From Linum tenue (Eukaryota; Streptophyta; Magnoliopsida; Malpighiales; Linaceae): a DNA stretch of 64,000 nucleotides. Location of the stretch: NCBI GenBank assembly GCA_946122785.1, contig CAMGYJ010000006.1, forward strand, positions 68,511,676 to 68,575,675. The letters are read 5' to 3'. The notes under the pieces are model-generated. The model saw only the letters and a program-made list of their open reading frames with translations, had not been told where the DNA came from and did no database searches. How positions within the stretch are numbered: position 1 is the first letter of the stretch; every line of letters begins with the position of its first letter. Made by a program: the position numbers and the translations under genes. This document shows positions 11,240 through 22,955 of the stretch, one piece after another.

Positions 11240-12200
11240 GCAGTACACCACACTCTGTTTTCATTTCCCCCCTCTCTCTCTCTTCCTCTGGTTTGTTGGC
11301 TCCAAAGCAAGCGGCAGCTAAGCTAATCCCCTCTCTCTTTTATCACCAGAGAGAGAGAGAGAGAGTAGAAAAGGCAAGCAAAGCAGCGCCAGAAACCCAC
11401 ATGTTTCAGAATCATCATGTAGCGATTCCCTTCCCTTTGCCATTAATTCCCCCGTCTGGCAAGTTTTTCTTCTTCCTTCAAATTGAACAACAACAACAAC
11501 AACAAAATTGACAGAGAAAATTTAAGGCATAGGGAGAATTTATGGAGGAGGTTGTGGGGTGGTCTCGTGGGTCGCCCCCCTATTCAATGCTCTCTATCTC
11601 TGTTTCTCTCTCTCTCTCTCTCGTCCTTCTTCCCCTCTCTTTGATGCTTTCGTTTTTGGGTAGTCGAGATTTGTTTTAAATGCTCCTCTCCTTCCCCCCA
11701 AACTGTTTAAAATGACCCTTCTCGCCGAGTCCCTCTCTCCAGAGTTCCATTGGCAATTTTTTTCCCGTCCTCTGTTATCCCCCTTTCTTTCCTCTGTTTC
11801 TGGGTTTGAAGCTGTTTCGTTTGTTGATGTGAAAGTGGTTCAGTGTGGTATTGGCCCGGTTCACTCAGACGGAAAGAACCACAAAAATTGGTGTTTTCCC
11901 CCGTTTTGATTGAGCCGTGCCAATATCTCAATGCTACTTTCATCGTTGCCCTTTCTCGCCGTCCCTGTTTCATATCGAAGAAATCGTGCTCTGTTTTTAT
12001 GGCTTCCTCTGTTTTTCTGCTTTCCTGATTTGATTTCCTTTGGTGCGTTCATCAGGTTTCCCGCGCGCATTTCAGGGTTCTTCAAAAGAGATTTGAGGGA
12101 ATCGCAAAGGAGCGACGTCGTACGGGGCGAGTAGCTACTGATCCATGTAATCCGGAGGGGAGTGTAGGTCTTCTATCAAGGAAGAGCAAAGGAATTTAGG
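11240..12200 (+). ncRNA. MIR171: Probable primary transcript region of MIR171
   Basis: This stretch lacks a coding gene but looks like a plant leader. It has CT-rich blocks around 11270-11285 and 11600-11625, a GA run near 11350-11365, and a CAA repeat at 11488-11504. It contains the MIR171 hairpin at 11830-11942. The ends are only estimated from base composition, and no transcription start or poly(A) signal was fixed. Confidence 0.5.
11830..11942 (+). ncRNA. MIR171: MIR171 precursor hairpin
   Basis: The 3' arm holds a 21-nt miR171-type mature sequence at 11907-11927 with core TTGAGCCGTGCCAATATC. The 5' arm holds the star strand at 11849-11869, core TATTGGCCCGGTTCACTC. Paired by eye, mature and star form a duplex with two mismatches and one G-U pair, and exact 2-nt 3' overhangs on both strands, the Dicer signature. 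The lower stem continues with GAAAGTGG on the left against CTACTTTC on the right. Mature miR171 guides cleavage of HAIRY MERISTEM (SCL6-type GRAS) transcripts in other plants. The last bases of the mature sequence suit the U-containing (GCCGUGCC) subfamily. Confidence 0.93.
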
Positions 12201-13462
12201 TCTTCATGGGCGTTTTTTTTTTATAATTATAATAGTTTGAAAAAGGGTATATAATAGTCTAATAGAGTAGTATTATTGTACATGAATCTAATTAATTATG
12301 ATTTATTGTACATTTACGAAACTCCACTAATTACTTTTTGAATTATAGCTAGGTTTATTTTGGTTGAATCGGTACATGATTCAATTTCTTCGTCACAGTC
12401 ATATTTGATTAAGTATCCGACATTATTCCGAATTCAATTTTGAACCTAACCAAATTGTAACACATTTTTTTTTTTTGGTAATTCGGTTACGGTGAGCATA
12501 TAACACCATTTATAAGAACTTTTTTACATTGCCAACATTTGTTCGATCGGGCCTTTGCCACTGCACAATATTTTTTATAAATAAAACGTTACATGTTCAT
12601 AAAACGATCGCCCAAACATCCAACACTCAATCCGACGATTGTTGACATTTTAAAAATATACTTGCATAGCGTGGGAATTGTTACAACTCCATAAATATTC
12701 AGTGGTGAAAAGGTAAATAGTAAAACAGAAGGAAAAAAGGTCCCATACAGACATTCGCAATAAATACAAGGAGAAGGGACAATACAGAAAGTTTTTTTGC
12801 TTAATTAAGTAGGCACAACGCATATTATTCTTTTGTGACCAAACCCCACCATTAAAATAACACGTTTTGGTATCAAATTATAGCCCGATTCCATTTACAG
12901 CCCCCCACGTGGTAATTTATTACCCTCGCCTGTCCTGAAAGACGTTTTTGCTAGTAAATAGGACCAACCAAACCAACAAACAGACTAATGCCATAATTAA
13001 TTGTCATTAGTTGGTGGGTTTAAGGTAAAGTTGGCAACAAAAAATCTTCCATACCTAATAGTGTTCCCTATCAAAACGTGACAAAAACTCACCATTTAGG
13101 GTATAAGCTAAGTCTGATTTTCACGTACACATTATTCTAAATTGGGCTGATCACATTTGTACTCCTTTGTACTACTATATATTGTTTTAATAAACAATAC
13201 TTTGGTATCTTTCGTGCAAATACGTCTACACACTATGTCATTTGCCTATGTCAATTGTCAAGTTCCTTCCGGTAAAATTTTCGTCCAAATGCATTGCTAA
13301 TGGTGTTGTTCATGTATATTAAATGTATCGACAACCTCTCACAGATTATGCATATTCGACGACATGTATTATCAATCGGTTCGGCTATGGATTTGGGGAT
13401 GAGCTAGTGAATGAAAGTCTGTGAGGGGGCCAAAAGCCTTCATCAAATGAAAAAGGGACGAG
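12201..13462. other. AT-rich intergenic sequence
   Basis: No coding region or clearly bounded repeat is visible. Confidence 0.5.
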
Positions 13463-14122
13463 ATGTATTGGACAGCATCTTGGAACTCACCGACGATCCA
13501 ACTAAACCGCTCACAAGTCCCGCCGGATAGAATACAAGCTCAAATCGGATGGACTCCTCCACTTATAGGATGGACCAAACTCAACATCGATGGGGCATCA
13601 CAAGGCAACACAAGGGCATCAGGGGGCATGAGGTTTACAACGAGACTCATATGGCAAATGAGTTAAAGGATTTATCTACAGGATAGGCAGTAGCGCGGCA
13701 ATTGTGGCATAACTCTGGGCAATTCATGAAGGTCTAAATCTTGCTTGGAAAAGTGGACAAAGATGTATCATTCTTGAAACTGATTCTCGGATAGCTATTG
13801 AGTTGATATCCCATCGTATAGATCCGATCCTCCCCCATGCTACCATTTTGGATTCTATCAGGCGAAAGTTGGCTCAAGGATGGTTGGTTCGCATTGTTCA
13901 TACGTACCGCAAGAGAAATAGAGCCGCGGACTTGCTCTCAACGCATAGTCTCGTCTATTCTTTTGTGTTGTATGAAATTATGAACCCTTCACCTGAACTT
14001 CAACAGATTATTTTCGAAGAATTTCAAGAAATGTGTTTTGCTAGGAACATTGTAAATCGGACTCTAGTGCGGGAAGTGGTAACTCCACCTCTCTCTCCCA
14101 CCTCTAACTCTACTTGGCCTTA
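13463..14122 (+). pseudogene. Decayed RNase H domain fragment (non-LTR retrotransposon type)
   Basis: The plus strand encodes GWTKLNIDGASQGNTRASGG, the typical start of a plant RNase H domain with its first Asp. After interruptions come WAIHEGLNLAWKSG, ILETDSRIAIELI, then HTYRKRNRAADLLSTHSL. These match the expected order of RNase H blocks: E in the helix, D in (L/I)E(T/S)D, and the final RN.AAD. Frame changes and a stop near 13710 separate the pieces, so it is non-functional. It is most likely the 3' end of a LINE. Confidence 0.65.
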
Positions 14123-15195
14123 GGCCTCCACTGAATAAAAAAAATGAAAAGGGGAGAGATTAGGTGGGTAACAAAGAGTTGCTTCCTTTCCTTGTGAACA
14201 CATTTATTTGTGCTAGGAAAATCAAACCAATCGATGCCTCTCTCTGCACAATTTTTTTTGTTGCCTTTGGCAATGCTGCTGCGGCTATCACTTTGGCAGT
14301 CAGACAAAGATTCCTATCTCCCCTCATTCATTTCTCTCCTGTCTCCCCTCTTCTCTGGCTAAAATTTACTCCTCTCTTTTTTACTGCTCCTTGTTCCCTC
14401 CATTAATGAAGGTTCTATTTAGCTTCTCTCTTCTCTTTCCCTAAAAAAAAAAATAGTTTAACAAAGACATCATCTCCTTCACAATATCATGATGAACATA
14501 TTCTAGATATCACAAATCCGCAGTATAAGTTGTTGTATAGAAAAGTTGTACACAATAAAAAATCGAGACCACTTCAGCTCATTTTTTGCAACAATAGATA
14601 AAAATGACTTGAGCACACAGAGTTTAACGATATCATTCCTACATAAAATTCTAATATTTTACCTTGTTAATCAACTCTCTTATTCTCTTCTCTGCACCCT
14701 TGGCAATCAAATCTACCACTTACGGGCCACGAGGGAATCCATTAACACATTGCACATCATCTTTTGTCGAATGAAACATCCATCATCTAGATTCCATCGA
14801 AGTTAATTTCAATCAAAATCGGTAATCAACCATTTCCCGAAACCTTGGGAAATATTATTAATACCAAAATGTTATGCACAAGAACCCTCCTCCACTTCCT
14901 TAATTTCAAAATAACGACTATCATAAAAAAAAAACAAATGCACAAGCCTTCTCAGTTTATCTAAACTAAGCCTTGTAGATATTTCAAAATCACCATCACT
15001 AGTATTTATCTTCTTTCACCAGAAGTGGATTATCTCGCGACTAGGCTCATTCCTTTAGTTTAGGTGTTCATAAGTTTGAGATTTTGAATTTGGGTCTAAA
15101 TTTTTGGATCATGTATGATACTATGAGTATATTTCAAAATCGCTTAATTTAAGTATCAAGCAAGAGTGCCCTTTTAGCGTCTCACTTTCTATAAA
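14123..15195. other. Intergenic sequence
   Basis: No gene or bounded repeat is recognised. Confidence 0.45.
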
Positions 15196-15355
15196 AAATT
15201 GCTAGTATAAGACTCCGTTATCGCAATATTTTTTGCCATGATACTTTGGAATCATGGAAAGTATCTTGATAAAGGACTCAATCAACACAAAAATTGCTAG
15301 TATAAGACTTCGTCATCGCAAATCTTTTCACCATGATACTTTGGAATCTGCAAAA
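15196..15355. repeat. Imperfect direct repeat, ~95-bp period
   Basis: The string AAATTGCTAGTATAAGACT followed by a similar ~45 bp ending CATGATACTTTGGAATC occurs at 15196 and again at 15291, a 95-bp offset. The copies differ at several positions. Function unknown. Confidence 0.75.
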
Positions 15356-16142
15356 TCAATGAAGAACAAGAATAATATTAGGTCATTTATCAGGTTTATT
15401 CCAACCTTTCACTATATATATGTACTTTTGGTTTACTCATAATCAATCAATAACAATATTACAAAATGTATCCTCAAACCGTAATATATTATTCTCCTGT
15501 CAATCTCGTCCATATCTCTCCCAAAAGGCATCGGCTCGTTCTTCTCCAATTCGGTCTTCAATCACCAATCTTCAGTTCTTCTCAAATCCCTAATTCTATT
15601 TCGCAATCCTTGAATCCCTTTCTTTCTATCTGATTACGTCAGTTCTAAAAAAATCAAATAAGCAAATTTCTTGCATATTAGATACAAAATTGCCACCTCT
15701 AATTACTATAATTTTGAAAGCAACCAAAACTTACCTCCGTTTGACAGCTGATCCTAACTCCAACAAGACCGGCATACCTAGTCCATGCCACTAGCTGACA
15801 CTAGTTAAAGGTTGGCTATGAAGGTTCCAAGGTACTGCGTACAAAAACAGAGACTCAATATGATAGTAATATGTTATTTTGCTTCCCCCACGGCACCAAT
15901 TCTTCTAGTTGGATGATCAAACACGAAGAGCTTTCCCATTGAAAATCATGTAAAACGAATAAGAAGAATTTTCAACAACAAAAACTATACCTATTCCCTC
16001 ACATGCCCACTTATTCCCACCAACTCAGGCCGTTCGATTTTGCCCATTAAACGCCCAATTGAAGAAGCTGTTACATTGCAATTGTCCACCCAAGAACGCA
16101 TGTGCTTACGTATGTATGATAATAGAATCCTAATCATTATTA
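15356..16142. other. Intergenic sequence
   Basis: No gene or bounded repeat is visible. Confidence 0.45.
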
Positions 16143-16876
16143 GGGGTAATTAGCATAAATGGTAACAAACCTTTGCACTTAGTACAAAACGGTCACAAAT
16201 CTTTAATTTGTAACAATATGGTAACAAAACTTTGAAATTGTATAAAATGGTCACCGCTATTTAATTTGTGACCGTTTTGTTTTAAATGAAAAGGTTTGTT
16301 ACCGAATCGTTACAAATTAAATGTTTGTCATGTTTTGAGGTTGGGTAGTTTGTTCGTTAAGTATATGACACTAACCACTTGAACAACATATAAGATGTCA
16401 GCTCATGTGTTCATCGACATATTTGCTTTGCCAAATAAGAATGCTCTCAGTTGACCTTTCAATTTCGATACCAATCTATCAAAAACAAATTTCGATACCA
16501 AGAAAGTAGACATAGTTTTTTCAACTAAAAAGCAGTCTGGAACCCGTTTGTGAGCCATTGAATTCTCTCATTGTCATCCTTTATGACGATCATATCATTC
16601 ACATACATTAACAAAACCACCATACAACTAGAGCGAATTGTAACGGTGATTGAGCGTTCAAACTTTTGAACTTAATTTGTACAAAACGGTCACCAAAAGT
16701 CTAATTTGCAACGACACGGTAACAAAAGTTTGAACTGGTATGAAATGGTCACACTGTTTAATTTGTGACTGTTTTGTTCTAAGTAAAAAGTTTTGTTATC
16801 AAATGGTTACAAATTAAAGGTTTGTGACTGTTTTGTACTAAGTGCAAAGGTTTGTGACCATTTATGCTAATTACCC
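16143..16876. mobile_element. Mutator-like MITE with long terminal inverted repeats
   Basis: The left end GGGGTAATTAGCATAAATGG and the reverse complement of the right end (GGGTAATTAGCATAAATGG) continue as inverted repeats for roughly 75 bp through a conserved ACAAACCTTTGCACTTAGT segment. A perfect 9-bp direct repeat TCATTATTA flanks the element (16134-16142 and 16877-16885), the Mutator TSD length. Inside are further direct and inverted copies of the same AACGGTCAC / TTTAATTTGT motif. There is no coding capacity. Confidence 0.88.
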
Positions 16877-17323
16877 TCATTATTAGTGTTGCTTAATTAC
16901 GATACTTAAGAAACCACGTTGGTATGCAAGAAAGCTGGATTGGGAGTTCCATCGTAGCATTTGGCATTGAAGTATCTCTTACTTTTAGTGATGACAAAAA
17001 TATCGGTAATTGTGGATATCCGTCTAAATCCGACTTAATTGGGTAGGGTAAAACCCAAACCCAAAAGATTTTTAATGGGTACGGGTAAAACCAGAACCCG
17101 AATATTGTGAGTAATGAGTGGACATGGTTTTCTTACTATCCAATCCGAACCCGCCCAATTATATACATGCATATGTATTTTTTCTAGGAATGATCATTAT
17201 TTTTCTCTAACATATTTTATATTAAGCATATAAATATAATATATTCATGAAATTGTGTTGTTTTAATTAATTTTCTTCATTCTAGTGAATTATTGTTGTA
17301 CTTTTCCTCTTATGTAATGTGAG

Positions 17324-17328
17324 AATAT
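17324..17328. repeat. 5-bp target-site duplication of the copia element
   Basis: AATAT at 17324-17328 is repeated at 25324-25328, directly abutting the two LTRs. Confidence 0.92.
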
Positions 17329-18210
17329 TGTTGAAGGAAGCTCGGTCAATGGCCTTGATCAAGCCAATTCAAACGGTACAATCGTGAAAATGGAAAGAAA
17401 TCAAAAAGAGATGCATTACCTTGTATGCCTAAAGTCAAAGAAGGAAGGCTTCTAACAAAGACGTTGAGGAGAGCAGATGTATAAAGAGGAGCGGTTTATG
17501 AGTTAGGATGGCTACCTTTTCAATCGAAGCAAGAAAGGAAGAGCTGGAAGTTAGCTAGAATTCTTGCAAAGAAAAGAGAGCGTATCAGAGTGATAGCTTA
17601 GCGGTTTAAGTTGCTATTGCTTAGTTCTGAGTGGTAGTCGAACTTAGTTAAGGTGATCTACCAGCTGAAGGCTGAGAGTCCAGTGTTCGGACTTGTAACA
17701 GGAACTCAAACAACCGAGCAACTAGTTATATGTTGAAGATCTCAAGAGGAGATACTTCAACCGTGGATTAGTCAGTACAGGGATTCTTATTCTCCCTGTA
17801 CTGGATACCACGTAAAAATTCCCTTGTCTCATTTCTTTATTGCTGCATCATCTACATTTCCATTTGACTGTGTGCTTGAGCTCTGCTTGAAACAGGGGAC
17901 TAGGTTCAAGATCGAGAACCTGAAGAAGACGAAGTCTATCTCGGTTGGTCCTGAGTCTGGTTGATTTAAGGGCTTAAGTCCAAGGCCTGTAAATCTTTCT
18001 ACTGGGCCAAGACTTAAAACTAAGAAGACAGGCCCACTGCAACTCAACTCTCTTTACCGTGCTTCAAACAAAATTGCTTTTCATTTTCAGTATCTCGTTT
18101 GACCTTCCTCCATCTATCTTATCGTCATCGTTCTTGTGTTAGGGTTTCGTTTTTACAGAAAGGAAATCGAAGAGATTGGCCACCGGTCTCGCGCTCGACC
18201 TCGTTCAACA
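17329..18210 (+). repeat. 5' LTR of the copia element
   Basis: 882 bp, starting TGTTGAAGG and ending TTCAACA. A TATA-like TATAAAGA lies near 17480. I found no difference from the 3' LTR. Confidence 0.95.
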
Positions 18211-18212
18211 CG

Positions 18213-18224
18213 TGGTATCAGAGC
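18213..18224 (+). promoter_or_regulatory. Primer-binding site (tRNA-Met type)
   Basis: TGGTATCAGAGC begins two bases after the 5' LTR. It is complementary to the 3' end of initiator tRNA-Met and is the usual minus-strand primer site of plant copia elements. Confidence 0.93.
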
Positions 18225-18264
18225 CCGGCTCCGGAATCGAGAGGTTTAACAACCCACGGAGAAG

Positions 18265-19803
18265 ATGAGTTCGAGCTCGGCGAGCGGAGCTGGAATCTAC
18301 ATGGCTGATGGTTTTTCGCAAACTCGACCACCTCGCTTTGAAGGCGTACACTACGGCTACTGGAGAAACAGAATGGAATTGTTCATTGGATCTACTGATC
18401 CAGATCTTTGGGACATCGTGATGGATGGGCCATTGGAAGTCAAGGAAGCTCGAGGAAAATGGACCGATGAGGATAAGAAGAACTTTCAGCTGAATTCGAA
18501 GGCCACAAACCTAATGTACTGTGCGTTGGGGCCTGAAGAATACCACAGAGTCACCGGATGCAAGACGGCGAAAGAGATTTGGGATAAACTCCAAATTGCT
18601 CATGAAGGAACGTCTCACGTCAAGATCTCCAGAATCAACAGCTTGAAGCAAGAGTTTGAGTCCTTCATCATGAAACCAGAGGAGTCAATCAAAGAAATGA
18701 ACGACAGATTTACAACGATCGTCAACAGCCTGAGGAACTTGGAGGTTGAATATCCGAGTGCAGATCTGGTTCGCAAAGTCCTCTGGGCACTGCCTAAACG
18801 TTGGACTCCAAAAGTTACAGCTATAGAGGAGTCCAAGGATCTTACTCGACTCAGCCTAGACGAATTGATAGGTTCCTTGATTACTCATGAAGAGAAATTA
18901 AAGAGAGAAGATGTTGATGAGCCTAAGAAGGATAGACGAAACATAGCCTTCAAAGCCTCGTCATATGAAGAAGAGATGGAAGGATTAGAAGATATGGAAG
19001 ATGAGGAGTTAGCTCTTCTGAGCAAACATGTTGCTAGGCTACTGAAGATGCGACGTGACAGAAGAAAAGGGAATTCACCAAGCAAGGGAGAAGAAAATAG
19101 AGATCAGAAGGAAAGGAACCGGTTTGGCTACAAAAACAGAAGAGAAAACAGCATTGAGAAGTCTCAGCAACAAACCAATTGCTATAAATGCGGGAAGACC
19201 GGTCACATGAAAGCAGATTGCCCACTCACGAAGAAGGCATACACTGCAACATGGAGTTGCAGTGAAGAAGATGAAGAAGAAGTCTGCAGACAGGAAGCAT
19301 ACATGGCAATTGATGCAGAATCAGAGGATGAAAACGTCAACCAGGTAAGATCCTATTACTCTGACTCTTTTAGTGAGGATGATCAAATGGTAGAAACTAT
19401 ACGAGATATACAGAAGGAATTTACTAATGTTAAACAAAAGCATATCAGAACTAAGAAAGAGTTTGAGATGTTACTATCAAACTATGAAGCACTCAAGTTA
19501 GAAAATCACAAACTGGAAAACACTTTGAAGAATGCTTTGAATGAGAATGGAATACTTAAAAGTAAACTTACTGCCTCAGAGGATAAAGTAAGATACCTAG
19601 AAAGAAACAGAGCTTCAACTAATGGATTCAGAAATAGAAGAATAATTGAATGCCATTATTGCCATAAACTTGGTCATCATATAAGCAAATGCAGAAAACT
19701 CATTGCCAAAGAACATAAAATCCAGAATATTTCAAATCACACTAAGTGTTCACATAAAAAACCACAAGAACCTAAACTTGTGTGGATACCTAAAATCAAG
19801 TAA
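18265..19803 (+). CDS. gag: Retrotransposon gag protein (copia), 512 aa
   Basis: Gag forms the virus-like particle that packages element RNA. The N-terminal half has the copia gag (DUF4219/UBN2-like) pattern: FEGVHYGYWRNRMELFI near residues 25-41, then LMYCALGPEEYHRV, and SLKQEFESFIMKPEESIKEM. A CCHC zinc knuckle CYKCGKTGHMKADC starts at Cys306. A second CCHC-like box CHYCHKLGHHISKC starts at Cys463. A Lys/Glu-rich, probably coiled-coil segment lies between them. The frame ends in a single TAA at 19801-19803, and pol continues in the same frame directly after it. The first ATG after the primer-binding site was taken as the start. Confidence 0.93.
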   Translation: MSSSSASGAGIYMADGFSQTRPPRFEGVHYGYWRNRMELFIGSTDPDLWDIVMDGPLEVKEARGKWTDEDKKNFQLNSKATNLMYCALGPEEYHRVTGCKTAKEIWDKLQIAHEGTSHVKISRINSLKQEFESFIMKPEESIKEMNDRFTTIVNSLRNLEVEYPSADLVRKVLWALPKRWTPKVTAIEESKDLTRLSLDELIGSLITHEEKLKREDVDEPKKDRRNIAFKASSYEEEMEGLEDMEDEELALLSKHVARLLKMRRDRRKGNSPSKGEENRDQKERNRFGYKNRRENSIEKSQQQTNCYKCGKTGHMKADCPLTKKAYTATWSCSEEDEEEVCRQEAYMAIDAESEDENVNQVRSYYSDSFSEDDQMVETIRDIQKEFTNVKQKHIRTKKEFEMLLSNYEALKLENHKLENTLKNALNENGILKSKLTASEDKVRYLERNRASTNGFRNRRIIECHYCHKLGHHISKCRKLIAKEHKIQNISNHTKCSHKKPQEPKLVWIPKIK

Positions 19804-19833
19804 TCTCTTTTGCAGACCTGTCTTCAAGTGAGC

Positions 19834-22800
19834 ATGGAAGGCAGTGTTTGGATTCTTGACAGTGGCTGCTCACATCATATGACTGGGGATAAAAAGCTTT
19901 TTACTGACCTCACACTAAGTAAGAGAGGTAAAGTTTATTTTGGTGATAATTACAGCACAGAAATTCTAGGAAAGGGAACCATAGGTAACTCACCATCTAT
20001 AAGCAATGTGATGTTTGTTAAAGACTTAAAACACAACCTGCTCTCCATAAGTCAGCTGTGCAAAAATGAAAATCGAGTCATATTTGAACCAAATGGTTGT
20101 GTTGTTGAAAACATCCTAACTAAGAAAACTCTGTTTACTGGAAAACGAAGAGGGAAACTGTTTATCATTGATCTAAGTGACAAAAAGACTTTTAATGAAT
20201 CATGTCTCATAACTGTTGAAAAAGATGACCAATTAGAGTGGCATCGAAGATTAGGACATATAAGCGTAGGGATTCTATCTAAACTAGTAAACTTAGAATT
20301 AGTTAGAGGTGTGCCTAAAATTCTGAGCAAGAAAGAATTCTTCTGTGATGCCTGCACTAAGGGAAAACATTCTAGAACTTCATTCAAAACAAAGCAGGTT
20401 TTGTCCACTAATAGACCACTTGAATTACTTCATCTAGATCTTTTTGGTCCCAGTAATGTAATGAGCCTGGGAGGTAAATATTATGCATTTGTCATTGTGG
20501 ATGACTTTTCAAGATTTACCTGGGTTCTGTTTCTGACAAGTAAAGATGAAGCACTTTCGAAGTTCAAAACCTTTGTAAAACAGGTTGAAAATGAAAAACA
20601 GTCTAAAATAATAAACATAAGGAGTGATCATGGAGGTGAATTTGAATCAGATAAATTTGAGGATTTTTGTAACATAAATGGAATTCTTCATAATTTTTCA
20701 GCTCCTAGAACACCACAACAAAATGGTGTTGTGGAAAGAAAGAATAGGACTTTAATTGAAATAGGAAGAACCATGCTTAATGACTATGGTGTATCAAAGA
20801 AATTCTGGGCAGAGGCAATCAACACTGCCTGCTATACAATCAACAGGGCTTTAATCCGTTCTAAATTAAACAAGACTCCTTATGAACTCTGGAAAAATCG
20901 AAAACCTAATCTAAGTTATTTTCACCCTTTTGGCTGTAAATGCTTTATTTTGAATACAAAGGATTCCTTGGGAAAATTTGATTCCAAGTCAGATGAATCA
21001 ATATTTCTTGGCTACTCTACAAACAGTAGAGCATATAGAGTGTTTAATAAAAGGACTCTCAAAGTAGAAGAGTCCATTAATGTTATATTTGATGAGTCTG
21101 TGAGAGAGATTGCAGAAATAGTTGATGATGATGATGACTTTGGTCTCGGTGGGAAGCAATTCAAAAGCTCAACTATTGAGAGTACAGAGGCATCTACTAC
21201 TACTGAAAACACAGACATGGACAGGCCTGAAGCACCTCCACATATTCAGAGACGCCATCCCAGCTCACAGATTATTGGTAATCTGGATCAAGGTATAGTG
21301 ACTCGATCCAAAACCTATCCTGAGCATACTGCATTCATCTCTCAAATCTTACCTAAAAATATAGATGAGGCTCTAGAAGATGAATTCTGGACAGCAGCTA
21401 TGCATGATGAAATGCATCAATTTGAAAGAACCAGAGTCTGGGATTTAGTTCCCAAACCTGAAAACAGAACCATAATAGGTACAAAGTGGGTATACAAAAA
21501 CAAAACTGATGAAAGTGATATCATCAAGAAAAATAAAGCTAGGCTTGTAGCACAAGGTTATAATCAAGAAGAAGGCATAGATTTTGATGAGACTTTTGCA
21601 CCTGTTGCAAGGTTAGAAGCCATAAGACTTCTCTGTGCCTATGCAGCTGCAAAAGGGTTTAAATTATTTCAAATGGATGTTAAGAGCGCATTCCTAAATG
21701 GGGATCTAAAAGAAGAAGTTTATGTGTCCCAACCTCCAGGTTTTGAAAACTCAGAACATCCAGACTATGTTTATAAGCTTAACAAGGCCCTCTATGGTCT
21801 TAAGCAGGCTCCTCGAGCCTGGTATGACAAGCTTAGTCAGTTTTTAATTGATGATGGGTTTCATAGAGGCAAAGTAGATAAAACCTTGTTCATTAAAAGA
21901 TCAAATGGCCACACCTTGTTAGTACAAGTTTATGTAGATGATATCATTTTTGGATCCTCCTGTCCTGAACTCTGTCTAAATTTTGAGAACAGCATGCAAA
22001 ATGCCTTTGAAATGAGTCTTATGGGTGAACTCAATTTCTTTCTTGGCTTACAAGTTAAACAAACTAATTCAGGCACTTTTATTAGTCAAGGGAAGTACCT
22101 TCATAACATGCTAAAACGCTTTAACCTCGGCAACCTCAAATCTGCTTCTACTCCAATGGGTTCTTCAACTAAATTAACAAAAGATGAAACTGGTAATAAT
22201 GTTGATCATAAACTCTTTAGAGGAATGATAGGTTCTCTGCTGTACTTGACAGCCAGTCGTCCAGACATAATGTATAGTGTCTGTGTTTGTGCTCGGTTTC
22301 AAAGCCAGCCTAAAGAAAGTCATCTTTCTGCTGTCAAGAGGATTTTTCGCTACTTAGCTGGCACCCCTGACCTAGGATTATGGTACTCTAAACACTCTAG
22401 TCTAGACTTAGTCAGCTACACAGACTCTGACTATGCAGGATGTGTGATTGATCGTAGAAGCACTTCTGGTGCTTGTCATTTCTTAGGATCCTCTCTTATT
22501 TCCTGGTTCAGCAAGAAGCAGAACTCAGTAGCACTCTCTACTGCAGAAGCAGAGTATGTAGCTGCTGGTTTCTGTTGTACACAAGTACTTTGGCTAAAAT
22601 ATCAGTTAATTGACTATGGAATTACTCTAGGTTCACTCCCTATTTTCTGTGACAATACTAGTGCTATAAATATGTCTAAGAATCCCATCCAACACTCTCG
22701 GACTAAACACATTGAAATTCGATATCACTTCATTAGAGATTTAGTCCAGGAGGGCAAGATTCATCTAGAGTTTATTCGAACTGAGAGTCAATGGGCCGAT

Positions 22801-22893
22801 ATCTTCACCAAACCCTTGCCCTCTGATCAATTCCTACATATTAGGCGCGAATTAGGATTATTCTCACTCCAGGATCTACCTAATCTCTCGTAA
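19834..22893 (+). CDS. pol: Copia pol polyprotein: protease, integrase, reverse transcriptase, RNase H (1019 aa)
   Basis: Domains run in Ty1/copia order. The protease has [13 protein letters not shown] with catalytic Asp9. The integrase has an HHCC zinc site (WHRRLGHIS ... CDACTKGKH) and catalytic Asp202, Asp265 and Glu301, the last pair 36 apart as in DX35E. The reverse transcriptase has [19 protein letters not shown] and the YVDD box at residue 700. RNase H has [18 protein letters not shown] and CDNTSAI. No internal stop or frameshift is present, so the enzyme set looks intact. The frame is open back to the gag stop (19801-19803), in the same frame as gag, so synthesis may depend on reading through that stop. 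Coordinates use the first ATG, 19834. The product would cleave, copy and integrate the element. Confidence 0.95.
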   Translation: MEGSVWILDSGCSHHMTGDKKLFTDLTLSKRGKVYFGDNYSTEILGKGTIGNSPSISNVMFVKDLKHNLLSISQLCKNENRVIFEPNGCVVENILTKKTLFTGKRRGKLFIIDLSDKKTFNESCLITVEKDDQLEWHRRLGHISVGILSKLVNLELVRGVPKILSKKEFFCDACTKGKHSRTSFKTKQVLSTNRPLELLHLDLFGPSNVMSLGGKYYAFVIVDDFSRFTWVLFLTSKDEALSKFKTFVKQVENEKQSKIINIRSDHGGEFESDKFEDFCNINGILHNFSAPRTPQQNGVVERKNRTLIEIGRTMLNDYGVSKKFWAEAINTACYTINRALIRSKLNKTPYELWKNRKPNLSYFHPFGCKCFILNTKDSLGKFDSKSDESIFLGYSTNSRAYRVFNKRTLKVEESINVIFDESVREIAEIVDDDDDFGLGGKQFKSSTIESTEASTTTENTDMDRPEAPPHIQRRHPSSQIIGNLDQGIVTRSKTYPEHTAFISQILPKNIDEALEDEFWTAAMHDEMHQFERTRVWDLVPKPENRTIIGTKWVYKNKTDESDIIKKNKARLVAQGYNQEEGIDFDETFAPVARLEAIRLLCAYAAAKGFKLFQMDVKSAFLNGDLKEEVYVSQPPGFENSEHPDYVYKLNKALYGLKQAPRAWYDKLSQFLIDDGFHRGKVDKTLFIKRSNGHTLLVQVYVDDIIFGSSCPELCLNFENSMQNAFEMSLMGELNFFLGLQVKQTNSGTFISQGKYLHNMLKRFNLGNLKSASTPMGSSTKLTKDETGNNVDHKLFRGMIGSLLYLTASRPDIMYSVCVCARFQSQPKESHLSAVKRIFRYLAGTPDLGLWYSKHSSLDLVSYTDSDYAGCVIDRRSTSGACHFLGSSLISWFSKKQNSVALSTAEAEYVAAGFCCTQVLWLKYQLIDYGITLGSLPIFCDNTSAINMSKNPIQHSRTKHIEIRYHFIRDLVQEGKIHLEFIRTESQWADIFTKPLPSDQFLHIRRELGLFSLQDLPNLS

Positions 22894-22955
22894 TTCCTAC
22901 ACCTTCCTCTTTCTCTCTCAATAATTGATCCATCTTTCCTTTTCTTCTTCTCCTG

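Noticed and set aside
19798..19817. Possible 16-nt intron removing the gag stop (GT at 19800, AG before 19816)
   Set aside because: Far shorter than any plant intron, and its removal would shift the frame out of pol.
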